From contig JAVBKX010000009.1 in the NCBI GenBank assembly GCA_031553835.1, positions 62,001-126,000 of the forward strand: 64,000 nucleotides of DNA. The letters are read 5' to 3'. Source of the stretch: JAVBKX01 sp031553835. GTDB taxonomy: Bacteria > Bacteroidota > Bacteroidia > Bacteroidales > Azobacteroidaceae. Shown piece after piece: positions 44,194-52,853 of this stretch (within the stretch, counting starts at the first letter, position 1; the number at the start of each line of letters is the position of its first letter). Under the pieces are notes generated by a model. The model saw nothing but the letters and a program-made list of their open reading frames with translations, searched no databases and was not told the DNA's origin. A program made the position numbers and the translations under genes.

Positions 44194-44267
44194 GGCGGGA
44201 TAGCTCAGATGGTTAGAGCGCATGATTCATAATCATGAGGTCGCGAGTTCAATTCTCGCTCCCGCTA
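44194..44267 (+). tRNA. tRNA with CAU anticodon, elongator Met type
   Basis: A 74-nt cloverleaf. Acceptor GGCGGGA/TCCCGCT closes with a terminal G:U pair. D arm is GCTC/GAGC, anticodon arm is CATGA-TTCATAA-TCATG, T arm is GCGAG-TTCAATT-CTCGC, and the discriminator is A. CCA is not encoded. The anticodon stem lacks the three G:C pairs of initiators, so it is elongator Met; a lysidine-modified tRNA-Ile(CAU) cannot be fully excluded. Confidence 0.93.
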
Positions 44268-44280
44268 CTTGAAAATTAAG

Positions 44281-44314
44281 CAGTTGCAATTTTAATATTG
44301 TAGCTGTTTTTTTT
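44281..44314 (+). terminator. Intrinsic terminator after tRNA
   Basis: CAGTTGCAAT (44281-44290) pairs with ATTGTAGCTG (44297-44306), including two G:U pairs, and is followed by eight T (44307-44314). Confidence 0.8.
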
Positions 44315-44359
44315 ATTCTATGTCATTGGTTGTCCCGGTATCCGGGATATTTCTAAAAA

Positions 44360-44535
44360 TGTCGCATGGCGACAACTGCTTAGTAACCGGTGGCTTTAGC
44401 CACTGGATTGAGGTCGGTCAACTCTGTTTAGTTGCGTAGCAACGCTGCTCTGCAGCTTCGTTGCTTTCCCTGCTCTTCCTCCCTCCGGCAATTAAAATTG
44501 CTGGTTAATAAGGCGAAACCACGATGTGGCTCTTT
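44360..44535. repeat. Hairpin-mosaic intergenic repeat, copy B
   Basis: The stretch 44315-44600 has no gene. It holds stem-loops TGTCGC/GCGACA (44360-44374), CCGGTGGCT/AGCCACTGG (44387-44406), GTTGC/GCAAC (44431-44443), CCGGCAATT/AATTGCTGG (44485-44504) and CCAC/GTGG (44519-44529). CTGGTTAATAAGGCG (44501-44515) and GTTGCGTAGCAACG (44431-44444) are identical to copy A. The arms differ between copies but remain self-complementary. Confidence 0.7.
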
Positions 44536-44639
44536 TTTAAAAATTGTTTTTGCAAATTTGTTAACATAATTCTTAATCCTGGATTTTTAATTCTTGATAT
44601 AAACTTCTACCTTTGTTGCTTGAATTCGATTCAGCTTGT

Positions 44640-46568
44640 ATGTTGCATATAAAGAAACTGTATATATTTGTCCTGCAAACTTTTCTTCCTATCCTTTTGG
44701 CTACATTCGCAGTCTGCCTGTTCATTATTTTAATGCAGTTTTTGTGGAAATATGTGGACGATATGGTAGGCAAGGGTTTGGAAATGTCTTTGTTGGCCGA
44801 AATGTTTTTTTATGCCGCATTGGCTTTTGTCCCCTTGGCGCTTCCGTTGGCTATTCTGCTTGCTTCTTTGATGACTTTTGGAAATTTGGGAGAAAGTCTG
44901 GAATTGCTGGCGATCAAATCGGCTGGCGTTTCGTTGCAAAAAATGATGCGCCCGTTGGTTGCTTTTCTGATTTTTGTTTGTATCGGCGCGTTTTATTTTC
45001 AAAACAATATTTTACCCGTTTCCCAGGTGAAAATGTGGACTATGCTTTGGTCTATGAAACAAAAATCGCCTGAGCTTGATATTCCGGAAGGTGTTTTTTA
45101 CAAAGAAATTACCAGTTATAATGTTTATGTCAATCATAAAAATAAAAAAAACGGGATATTGCATGATATGATGATTTATGATTTTTCCGATGGATTCGAT
45201 AATGCCAAAGTGTATGTCGCCGATTCGGGAAAGTTGGCTTCGTCGGATGATAAAAAAAGTTTGGTACTGACTCTTTACAACGGTGAATCTTTTGAAAATT
45301 TCAGGAATCAGCGTACTGTATCTTCACAACGGTCTAAGCAAAGTATCCCATACATGCGGCAATCATTTGATATCCGTCAGGTATTGATTGAGTTCGATGC
45401 TAATTTTAATATGGCCGATGAATCCATGATGGCAGGAAGAGGTATTGCTAAAAATATGCATGAGTTGAAGCTGTCGATCGATTCTATGCAAACCGATTAT
45501 CGCACTGCGAATGATTTAACAAAACAAACGTTCCGTACACATTCTTTCCGGGAAGTGATCGGTGCGGAAAAAGTGGAACCCGGGAAAGAGGAGGTTGCTA
45601 CAGATACTTTTACAATAAAATCTTTTGATAATTTCTTTGCCGAAAAATCGTTGCCGAAACAAATAAATATTGTTGACCGGGCAAAAATGAAAGGCGATAT
45701 TGTGCGGAATGAATATAACCAAAAGGCATTGATGCAAGTGCAACAATTGAAAGCGCTGCGTGAGCATCAAATCGAGATGCATAAAAAATTCTCTTTGTCT
45801 TTTGCCTGCCTTATTTTCTTTTTTATCGGGGCTCCTTTGGGCGCCATTATCCGGAAAGGAGGGTTGGGAATGCCGACTGTTATTTCCGTGTTTTTATTCC
45901 TTTTTTATTATAGCATCGATTTGCTTGGAACTAAAATGGCCAAGCAGGGCGTTTGGCCGGTTTGGCAGGGTATGTGGTTGAGCTCGGTGGTTTTGCTTGG
46001 ATTGGGGGCATTTCTTACTTATAAAGCGGTGAATGATTCGGTGATGCTCAATTCGGAAGCCTGGATCGGTTTCTTCCGACGTTTCATCGGGAAGCGCGAT
46101 GTCCGGAATTATATACGTAAGGAAGTAATCATTACTCCTCCCGATTATGAAAACGATATCGAACGGATTAACGCAGTAGAACGGTTGAGCGCCGATTACC
46201 TTGATCATCATAAATATCCCGGTTATTTTGCTTTCTGGAAAAATGGGTTTAGCGATAATGATTACCAGCGTATCATTGATGAACGGGAAGAAATCGTTGA
46301 AGATTTGCGGAATTCTTCCGAAAATATTATTCTGGGAAAACTGATGGATTATCCCATTATGAAAGTCCCCAACCTGAAAAGGTTGAATGCAAAAGAAACC
46401 CGCTGGGCGTGTATGATTATTTTTCCGATAGGATTGCTCATTTATGGTATTGGCATGCTCAAAATAAAAAATATAAACCAGGATTTGAAGATAACATTGA
46501 AAGTGGATCAGGATTTGAAAAAAGAAATCCGGAATTTATTACAACGACACCAGGAAATACAACAATAA
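44640..46568 (+). CDS. LptF/LptG-family lipopolysaccharide export permease
   Basis: An inner-membrane YjgP/YjgQ protein of the Lpt bridge that moves lipopolysaccharide to the outer membrane. Start set at 44640 (MLHIKKLYIFVLQTF); an upstream TTG overlaps the TACCTTTG promoter box at 44608-44615. TM helices occupy residues 8-110. A periplasmic beta-jellyroll region follows, and another TM block (SLSFACLIFFFIGAPLGAII) lies near 390. The extra C-terminal 170 residues with a last TM helix are typical of the long Bacteroidota form. ribBA begins 4 nt downstream. Confidence 0.9.
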   Translation: MLHIKKLYIFVLQTFLPILLATFAVCLFIILMQFLWKYVDDMVGKGLEMSLLAEMFFYAALAFVPLALPLAILLASLMTFGNLGESLELLAIKSAGVSLQKMMRPLVAFLIFVCIGAFYFQNNILPVSQVKMWTMLWSMKQKSPELDIPEGVFYKEITSYNVYVNHKNKKNGILHDMMIYDFSDGFDNAKVYVADSGKLASSDDKKSLVLTLYNGESFENFRNQRTVSSQRSKQSIPYMRQSFDIRQVLIEFDANFNMADESMMAGRGIAKNMHELKLSIDSMQTDYRTANDLTKQTFRTHSFREVIGAEKVEPGKEEVATDTFTIKSFDNFFAEKSLPKQINIVDRAKMKGDIVRNEYNQKALMQVQQLKALREHQIEMHKKFSLSFACLIFFFIGAPLGAIIRKGGLGMPTVISVFLFLFYYSIDLLGTKMAKQGVWPVWQGMWLSSVVLLGLGAFLTYKAVNDSVMLNSEAWIGFFRRFIGKRDVRNYIRKEVIITPPDYENDIERINAVERLSADYLDHHKYPGYFAFWKNGFSDNDYQRIIDEREEIVEDLRNSSENIILGKLMDYPIMKVPNLKRLNAKETRWACMIIFPIGLLIYGIGMLKIKNINQDLKITLKVDQDLKKEIRNLLQRHQEIQQ

Positions 46569-46572
46569 TATT

Positions 46573-47787
46573 ATGTATCAATTAAATACGATTGAAGAAG
46601 CAATTCATGATTTTCGGGAAGGGAAATTTTTAATTGTAGTGGATGATGAAGACCGCGAAAATGAAGGCGATTTTATCGTTGCTGCTGAAAAAATTACTCC
46701 GGAAAAAGTAAATTTTATGCTTACTTATGGCCGGGGGGTACTTTGCGTGCCGATTACGGAAGAACGTTGCACCGAACTTGAGCTGGAGATGCAGACCATC
46801 AGCAATACATCGATCTATGAGACTCCATTTACAGTGACGGTCGATAAAATCGGCGGCGGTTGCACTACGGGAGTTTCTATGTTTGACCGTGCAGAAACAA
46901 TTAAAGCGTTGGCCGATCCTAAAGCAAAGGTGTCGGATCTGGCGCGTCCCGGACATATAAATCCGCTGCGGGCGCGTTCGCGTGGCGTGCTTCGCCGGGC
47001 GGGACATACGGAAGCGACAGTGGATATGGCCCGTCTTGCCGGACTTTTTCCTGCCGGTGCGTTGATCGAAATTATTAATGAAGACGGTACAATGGCGCGC
47101 ATGCCTCAATTAATGGAAATAGCAAAAAAATTCGATATCAAAATTATAACTATCAAAGATTTAATTGCGTATCGATTGCAAAATGAATCGTTGGTTGAAA
47201 AAGGAGAAACCGCTCATCTTCCGACTCGTTATGGAAAATTTGAAATTACGCCTTTTTTACAAAAATCAAACCACCTTGAACATATTGCTTTAGTAAAAGG
47301 AACCTGGGAAAAAGATGAACCTGTTTTGGTACGGGTTCACTCGTCTTGCGCTACCGGAGATATTTTCGGATCGTTGCGTTGCGAATGCGGAGAGCAATTG
47401 CACAAAGCAATGGAAATGGTCGAAAAGGAAGGAAAAGGTGTGATTGTTTATCTTAATCAGGAAGGACGCGGCATCGGATTGATGGGAAAAATTAATGCAT
47501 ACAAATTGCAGGATGCAGGATTGGATACGGTGGATGCAAATCTTCATTTGGGTTATCAGGCCGACGAAAGGGATTATGGAGTCGGCGCCCAAATTTTACG
47601 CGATCTGGGAGTGACAAAAATGAAATTGTTGACAAATAATCCGGTGAAAAGGGCAGCTTTGGAAGGGTATGGCCTGGAAATTGTTGAAAATGTACCACTC
47701 GAAATTCTTCCCAATCCTTACAATTTGTTTTATATGCAAACCAAAAAAGACCGGATGGGACACACGCTGAAAAATCTAAAACTTTGA
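46573..47787 (+). CDS. ribBA: Bifunctional DHBP synthase / GTP cyclohydrolase II
   Basis: Supplies both precursors of riboflavin. The RibB half (residues 1-205) has DDEDRENEGD at 24-33 and RRAGHTEATVDMARLAG. The RibA half has the zinc site SSCATGDIFGSLRCECG and EGRGIGLMGKINAYKLQD. 404 aa is the normal fusion length. It is coupled to the Lpt permease gene by a 4-nt gap, with no FMN riboswitch seen between them. Confidence 0.96.
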   Translation: MYQLNTIEEAIHDFREGKFLIVVDDEDRENEGDFIVAAEKITPEKVNFMLTYGRGVLCVPITEERCTELELEMQTISNTSIYETPFTVTVDKIGGGCTTGVSMFDRAETIKALADPKAKVSDLARPGHINPLRARSRGVLRRAGHTEATVDMARLAGLFPAGALIEIINEDGTMARMPQLMEIAKKFDIKIITIKDLIAYRLQNESLVEKGETAHLPTRYGKFEITPFLQKSNHLEHIALVKGTWEKDEPVLVRVHSSCATGDIFGSLRCECGEQLHKAMEMVEKEGKGVIVYLNQEGRGIGLMGKINAYKLQDAGLDTVDANLHLGYQADERDYGVGAQILRDLGVTKMKLLTNNPVKRAALEGYGLEIVENVPLEILPNPYNLFYMQTKKDRMGHTLKNLKL

Positions 47788-47896
47788 AACATTTTGTAGC
47801 TTTTCTATATATTTTCATGTCGTAATGCTATAATATTTTCCGATATTATTTAATTTTGTATTTTCAAAAAACAAATAACTAACAAATCGAACGATT

Positions 47897-49093
47897 ATGT
47901 CACAAGTTTCAAGCCGTTTGGCGGCATTGTCTCCTTCCGAGACCCTGGCCATGTCTCAAAAAAGCAACGAATTAAAAGCGCAGGGTATTGATGTTATCAA
48001 CCTGAGTGTGGGTGAACCGGATTTTTTTACGCCGGATCATATTAAAGCAGCAGCAAAAAAAGCAGTAGATGATAATTTTTCTTTTTATTCTCCTGTCCCG
48101 GGTTATCCGGCGCTTCGCAATGCTATCGTTGCAAAATTGAAAAAAGAAAATGGGTTGGACTATAAAGCAGAACAAATTGTTTGTTCCAATGGTGCAAAAC
48201 AATCGGTGTGTAATGTGATTATGTGCGTTGTAGGTAAAGGTGATGAAGTAATTGTTCCCGCGCCTTACTGGGTTAGTTATGTTGAAATGGTGAAATTGGC
48301 TGAAGGAACCAATGTTATTATTGAAGCCGGAATCGAACAGGATTTCAAAATTACAGCCGCCCAATTGGAAAAAGCAATTACTCCCAAAACCAAGGCGTTG
48401 ATTCTTTGCTCGCCTTCCAATCCGACTGGCAGTGTCTATTCCAAAGAAGAATTAAAAGCATTGGCCGATGTATTAGCTAAGTATCCTAACATAGTTGTTA
48501 TTGCCGACGAAATTTACGAACATATCAACTATATTGGCAAACACGAAAGTATCGCTCAGTTTGACAATATCCGCGATCGGGTTGTAATTGTTAACGGAGT
48601 TTCCAAAGCGTATGCCATGACAGGCTGGCGTATTGGTTGGATTGCCGCCCCTCAATGGATTGCTTCGGCTTGCAATAAATTACAAGGCCAATATACTTCG
48701 GGACCAAATTCAGTAGCTCAAAAAGCAGCCGAAGTGGCTTATACCGGCGATCAGACTTGTGTGGAAACCATGCGTAAGGCATTTGAACGTCGTCGCGATT
48801 TAGTCGTTAAATTGGCAAAAGATATTCCGGGATTGAAGGTCAGTATTCCTACCGGTGCTTTTTACCTGTTTCCCGAATGCGATTTTTATTTCGGAAAACA
48901 GACGCCTGCGGGCAAAACAATCCAGGATGCAGGTGAATTGGCGATGTATTTGCTCGAAGAAGGTCATGTGGCTGCTGTTGGAGGCGCCGCTTTCGGAGCT
49001 CCCAAATGTATCCGGTTGTCGTATGCTACTTCCGATGAAAATTTGGCAGAAGCTTTCAAACGGGTGAAAGAGGCGTTGGGGAAATTGAAGTAA
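47897..49093 (+). CDS. Pyridoxal-phosphate aminotransferase, aspartate aminotransferase type
   Basis: A 398-aa class I aminotransferase of the Ib subgroup. CSPSNPTGSVYS and ADEIYEHINY are PLP-binding blocks. The Schiff-base Lys is K237 in VNGVSKAYAMTGWRIGW, and the C-terminal Arg is in APKCIRLSYA. It most likely transaminates aspartate with 2-oxoglutarate. It has its own leader. The toxin-antitoxin-like pair begins 13 nt after its stop. Confidence 0.93.
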   Translation: MSQVSSRLAALSPSETLAMSQKSNELKAQGIDVINLSVGEPDFFTPDHIKAAAKKAVDDNFSFYSPVPGYPALRNAIVAKLKKENGLDYKAEQIVCSNGAKQSVCNVIMCVVGKGDEVIVPAPYWVSYVEMVKLAEGTNVIIEAGIEQDFKITAAQLEKAITPKTKALILCSPSNPTGSVYSKEELKALADVLAKYPNIVVIADEIYEHINYIGKHESIAQFDNIRDRVVIVNGVSKAYAMTGWRIGWIAAPQWIASACNKLQGQYTSGPNSVAQKAAEVAYTGDQTCVETMRKAFERRRDLVVKLAKDIPGLKVSIPTGAFYLFPECDFYFGKQTPAGKTIQDAGELAMYLLEEGHVAAVGGAAFGAPKCIRLSYATSDENLAEAFKRVKEALGKLK

Positions 49094-49106
49094 TTGTCAA
49101 CTTATA

Positions 49107-49448
49107 ATGAAATCTGCAAATGAATTAAAATCATATTTGGAACAAAGACTTCATCAAGTTCATGCTTTTTGGTCTTTTGAAAAAAGTTCCTGTCATCACC
49201 TTTCAGACAGGGACTTGATTCGATATGTGTTGATTCATTTGGATTTGGATGATATCAATTATCTTTTTCAGATTTATCCGAAGAAAGAAATAAAAAAAGT
49301 TTGGCTGGAAGACCTTGTTCCTCAAGGAAACTATCTTATTTCAATGAATTTGTGTTTTGCGGCAATTTATTTTGACATAAAAAAACCTGCCCGGTATCTG
49401 AAATCAATGGAGACGAGGCACTTTAATAAAATTTTGTCGTATGAATAA
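49107..49448 (+). CDS. DUF6922-like protein, probable antitoxin partner of AbiEii
   Basis: A 113-aa protein of a Bacteroidota family found before nucleotidyltransferase toxins. It opens with ANELKSYLEQRLHQVHAFWS and has a central SDRDLIRYVLIHLDLDDIN, then FQIYPKKEIKKVWLEDLVPQ, which resembles a winged-helix-like fold. It overlaps the next gene by 8 nt. The antitoxin role is inferred from position. It is inserted between an aminotransferase and a tRNA methyltransferase, a setting that suggests acquisition. Confidence 0.7.
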   Translation: MKSANELKSYLEQRLHQVHAFWSFEKSSCHHLSDRDLIRYVLIHLDLDDINYLFQIYPKKEIKKVWLEDLVPQGNYLISMNLCFAAIYFDIKKPARYLKSMETRHFNKILSYE

Positions 49449-50103
49449 TGCATTGGTTGAAAAGACATTAAAGGTTATTGAGACAATATCTACAATGGAA
49501 TCAATTAAGCCTTATGTACTTGTTGGAGGAACTGCTTTGTCTTTACAATTGGAACATCGACTTAGTGAAGATTTGGATTTTATGCGTTGGCAGGAATCTC
49601 CAAAGGAAAAAATGGAAATTGATATTTCCGGGATTAAAAAAGAACTTCAACAACGTTTTACTAATGTTGTATTGGATATTTTAGAATTTAATCATGTTGA
49701 AATATTTATTGAAGGAGGTGTAAAGTTATCTTTTTATGCTCCGGAGAAACGAAAGCCGAGGATGCATCTGGTTCAATACCTTAATAATATTAAAATTGCA
49801 GACATAGATGCCATTGCTGCTTTGAAAATGGAAACATTATTAAGGCGGGCACTATTTCGGGACTATTATGACTTATATTGTATTTTTCAACAAAAAAATC
49901 CGGAAGAGATAAAATCAATAATGGACAATGCTTTGAAGTATTCTGGGCATAATCTAAAAAGCAAAAATTTAATCGGGATGCTCATTAACTCTTATAGGTT
50001 CAGAAATGATTCCTCTTTTGCACAACTTGAACCTAAATATTTAGTCTCCGGAGAAGAAATTGAGGCATTCATGATAGAAAGGGTCAAAAAATTTTATTTG
50101 TAA
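49441..50103 (+). CDS. AbiEii/AbiGii-type nucleotidyltransferase toxin
   Basis: A 220-aa nucleotidyltransferase-fold protein. The active-site region GGTALSLQLEHRLSEDLDF lies at residues 29-47, with the catalytic D-x-D at 44 and 46. LKMETLLRRALFRDYYDLYCI is the family C-terminal helix that carries R-x-x-x-R-D-x-x-D. Characterised AbiEii proteins are toxins in abortive-infection type IV systems. The upstream gene overlaps it by 8 nt and probably encodes the antitoxin. Confidence 0.85.
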   Translation: MNNALVEKTLKVIETISTMESIKPYVLVGGTALSLQLEHRLSEDLDFMRWQESPKEKMEIDISGIKKELQQRFTNVVLDILEFNHVEIFIEGGVKLSFYAPEKRKPRMHLVQYLNNIKIADIDAIAALKMETLLRRALFRDYYDLYCIFQQKNPEEIKSIMDNALKYSGHNLKSKNLIGMLINSYRFRNDSSFAQLEPKYLVSGEEIEAFMIERVKKFYL

Positions 50104-50116
50104 TTCATTTCTTTCT

Positions 50117-50812
50117 TTATTTCATTTTCAAATAAAACGCTTTAGTTAACGCGATGTATTCGTCACTATACTGATGCCGGGCAGTTTCGATAATTAATTC
50201 CGATTCTTCCCGGTTTTCGTTTTTAAACCCGAATTCCATTAAAACACGTCGGGGTGCGTGATTGGGAGTAGGCTTTACCCAAGTCAGACGAGTGATATAC
50301 AAACCGTTTTGAGTGGCCAGACCGGTTATGTCTGCCAAGTGAGTGGCAGGAAGAATAAGTGCAAATTTCCCGTTTTCATCGAGAATTGAAGCGCTTTTGG
50401 CGATCAGTATGTCGAAAGGCAACTCATCATTGTGCCGGGCTTTTGTACGTTGAATATCCGGCGCTTTTAATGAGTTGGAAAAGTAAGGGGGATTAGATAC
50501 TATCAAATCAAATTTTTTAGCAAAAAAACACCGTTGGAAAGGGGTGTTTTCAACAAAAATTCGTCCGGAAAAAGGAGATTGTTCAACATTAAACGCAGCT
50601 TGAGAACATGCGTCTGTATCGGTGTCGATAGCCCATACCTGGGCTTCGGTGTTGCGTTGGCAAATCATTAAGGCGATTAATCCGGATCCGGTTCCAACAT
50701 CCAATACCTTCCCGGCTTGGTTGCAGTTTGCCCAAGCGCCTAACAAAACGCCGTCGGTGCCGACTTTCATCGCGCACCGATCGTCGTAAATGGTGAATTG
50801 CTTAAACCGGAA
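50117..50812 (-). CDS. trmN6: tRNA1(Val) adenine-37 N6-methyltransferase, start unclear
   Basis: A SAM-dependent methyltransferase of the YfiC/TrmN6 family. SAM motif I is LDVGTGSGLIALMICQ, and the catalytic NPPYF is seen as IVSNPPYFSNS. The first ATG at 50770 gives MKVGTDGVLLGAWA, but the reading frame continues upstream with FRFKQFTIYDDRCA, which is conserved family sequence. No ATG, GTG or TTG occurs between there and the in-frame stop at about 50830. The start may be a rare ATT or ATA codon at 50815 or 50821, overlapping the stop of the upstream DUF4878 gene. Confidence 0.82.
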   Translation of the reverse strand, partial: FRFKQFTIYDDRCAMKVGTDGVLLGAWANCNQAGKVLDVGTGSGLIALMICQRNTEAQVWAIDTDTDACSQAAFNVEQSPFSGRIFVENTPFQRCFFAKKFDLIVSNPPYFSNSLKAPDIQRTKARHNDELPFDILIAKSASILDENGKFALILPATHLADITGLATQNGLYITRLTWVKPTPNHAPRRVLMEFGFKNENREESELIIETARHQYSDEYIALTKAFYLKMK

Positions 50813-50817
50813 AATAA

Positions 50818-51234
50818 CTATTTGGAGTTACTCATTTTCCATTGTCCATCCACTTTCGTATATTTCGAATCATCATTTTGGGTAGTGCCGTCTTTGAAAG
50901 TAATTAATACATTTACAACAGCAGTATTTCCATCTTCGCTGATCTCTTCCGAAACAATTTGAACGTCATCGATACCGCCTTTTTCTTCGATGGAAGCTTT
51001 CATTTTTTCGGCAAATGCTTTTGCAAATTCCTTTTGTTCGTCTGCATTGGTTTTCTCATCTGTGATGGAATTTTCATACCAAATATCAATTGCTTTTTCA
51101 TATTGACCTTTCTGGATATGGTCCCAGATCGAAGTTTCTATTTGTTTTGGAGTTTTTTCGCCTCCTCCACAAGCTGCCAATAAAGCAACGATTGCCACCA
51201 ATACGCTGATGCGGATTAAATTTAGTTGTTTCAT
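50818..51234 (-). CDS. DUF4878-like lipoprotein
   Basis: A 138-aa lipoprotein: signal peptide with lipobox LLAAC at about residue 22, then GGGEKTPKQIETSIWDHIQ, a NTF2-like/DUF4878 fold with AVVNVLITFKDGTTQ in the centre. These small lipoproteins are common in Bacteroidota and have no known function. Its stop overlaps the probable beginning of trmN6, so the two are translationally linked. Confidence 0.8.
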   Translation of the reverse strand: MKQLNLIRISVLVAIVALLAACGGGEKTPKQIETSIWDHIQKGQYEKAIDIWYENSITDEKTNADEQKEFAKAFAEKMKASIEEKGGIDDVQIVSEEISEDGNTAVVNVLITFKDGTTQNDDSKYTKVDGQWKMSNSK

Positions 51235-51247
51235 ACCATTACTGTTT

Positions 51248-51880
51248 TTAAAATTCGTAAATTATAGATAAATGCTTGTTTTTAAAAATATCCGAGGGAA
51301 AAATGTATGTTCCCGAAAACAACGGAAAATTTTTCACCATGCTTCGTCTTCCTTGTGTAATATCCCTGCCTCCTTGCATGTAAATGCGCCATACAAATTC
51401 GGAACAATACATTTTGGTCGAATCTTCCAGATTGTAATCATGATCGAATTCAATTTGCCGGTGATACAATTGTAATGCATATTTTGCTGCGGCAACCGAA
51501 CATTGCACAGAATCGCAAAAGCGCATCACAACTCCTTTCTGAGCCCGGTTTTCTGCAAAAAAGAGTGCCGGAGTTTCAAGTTTGATTTTATCAACGGTTT
51601 CTCCTTTTTTCCTTTCATCGGGAGTAATGTGAATAACCATCCATGCAGAATCAGTTTTTACAATAATTCCCACGTGGCTGTATATTCCGGCAGTATCGGC
51701 ATGTAATACCATTCTCGTTTTTGTCCCGTTTCCTCTCCTGAAAACGAGATCTCCTTCGGCCAGGTTTTGTGGTGCAAAATGATATTGTTTTTTTTCTCCT
51801 GAACAGCCGAGTATCCCGAAGATAAGCAAAACAAATGCAATCCATTTTGCGTGTTTGTAATATTCCGGTTGCCCGTTCAT
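51248..51880 (-). CDS. YiiX/NlpC-P60-like permuted papain-fold lipoprotein
   Basis: A 210-aa lipoprotein (lipobox ILGC, Cys at about 26) of the permuted NlpC/P60 group. EGDLVFRRGNG is the conserved opening. The catalytic His is H69 in GIYSHVGIIV, and the catalytic Cys is C159 in TKMYCSEFVWRIY; His before Cys confirms circular permutation. YiiX-like enzymes may cleave amide or lipid-linked bonds in the envelope. It lies 13 nt before the DUF4878 gene and forms part of a run of three lipoprotein genes. Confidence 0.85.
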   Translation of the reverse strand: MNGQPEYYKHAKWIAFVLLIFGILGCSGEKKQYHFAPQNLAEGDLVFRRGNGTKTRMVLHADTAGIYSHVGIIVKTDSAWMVIHITPDERKKGETVDKIKLETPALFFAENRAQKGVVMRFCDSVQCSVAAAKYALQLYHRQIEFDHDYNLEDSTKMYCSEFVWRIYMQGGRDITQGRRSMVKNFPLFSGTYIFPSDIFKNKHLSIIYEF

Positions 51881-51890
51881 CCGGGTACCA

Positions 51891-52670
51891 TTATTTTATT
51901 AGGACATATTTATTGTCCTGTTCATCGAATTTATAATAAATTGTGGATGAATTTTCACTATCGAATTCAATTCCCAGTTTAATGATGGGAGTATAATGAT
52001 AGTCGAAAAAATTTTCCACGTTGGCGGTTACGGTCGGACATCCTTTTTGTATTTCTTCGCCTTCATCCCAATAATTGGAAAAATGGACTTCGATTTCACC
52101 TTTTCCATCATGCAGAAATTGCAGGATGGCTTTATCGTTGGTGTTGGCCAGGAAATATTCTAATTCATTGGTACATTTCTGATTGAAATAATCCGAATAA
52201 TTTTCTACATAAAAATAATTGATTGGTTTGTTATTTCCTTTCCGGAATAACGATAATTTTCCGTCGTTGATTTTTGTAATTTCTTTTGCCCATTCTGTAA
52301 TCCAGGTCATATCGTCATCGCCTGCCATAACGATGCTGTCCAATTGCCAGGAAACGGTAATAATGTCGCCTTTATTTAAGTTACGATGTTTGTCATCATT
52401 CACAAAACTGACGATTTCATCGCCTTTTTTAGCGATCAACATAAAATAATCGTAGTTATCTTCATATTCCAGAAATAGGATGGTGTCGGTGTAAACGGTA
52501 TTCAGTTTCAACTGTTCGCCGGGACGTAATGTGGAACTGTAAACGCTGTCGGCAGTTACAGTAAACACGTCTGTCATTACAATATTGCCGGTGGTTTCTG
52601 TATTTCCTTGCGGTTGATTACAGGCAATCAAAAGCAAACTGAAGATAAAAGGAATGATTATTTTTTGCAT
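51891..52670 (-). CDS. Hypothetical lipoprotein
   Basis: A 259-aa lipoprotein: signal peptide MQKIIIPFIFSLLLIAC with the lipid Cys at 17. The mature part is rich in acidic and aromatic residues with no recognised domain. Its N-terminal portion (VFTVTADSVYSSTLRPGEQLK) looks beta-rich. It starts a three-gene lipoprotein run with 10- and 13-nt gaps. No function is proposed. Confidence 0.7.
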   Translation of the reverse strand: MQKIIIPFIFSLLLIACNQPQGNTETTGNIVMTDVFTVTADSVYSSTLRPGEQLKLNTVYTDTILFLEYEDNYDYFMLIAKKGDEIVSFVNDDKHRNLNKGDIITVSWQLDSIVMAGDDDMTWITEWAKEITKINDGKLSLFRKGNNKPINYFYVENYSDYFNQKCTNELEYFLANTNDKAILQFLHDGKGEIEVHFSNYWDEGEEIQKGCPTVTANVENFFDYHYTPIIKLGIEFDSENSSTIYYKFDEQDNKYVLIK

Positions 52671-52853
52671 TTTTTGTATGTTGTTGAATCGTTATTTACG
52701 CAAAGATAATGGAATTATGTTAAAAAAACCAGTAAGAATGACAGATGTGAAAATTCTGATATTTGATTGAATGATTCTGATAGGATAATAAGTAATTATT
52801 GTCTATGTTTGTATTTGGTTTAACGGTGAATACTTTTCAAAATACCCGATGAC

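Noticed and set aside
44194..44267. Initiator tRNA-fMet
   Set aside because: The anticodon stem CATGA/TCATG lacks the three consecutive G:C pairs of initiators.
46630..47109. 159-aa open frame opposite ribBA
   Set aside because: Antisense shadow of a complete RibBA reading frame.
51669..51677. CCACGTGG as a second parS site
   Set aside because: Only 8 bp are palindromic, the flanks do not match GTT/AAC, and it lies within the YiiX-like gene.
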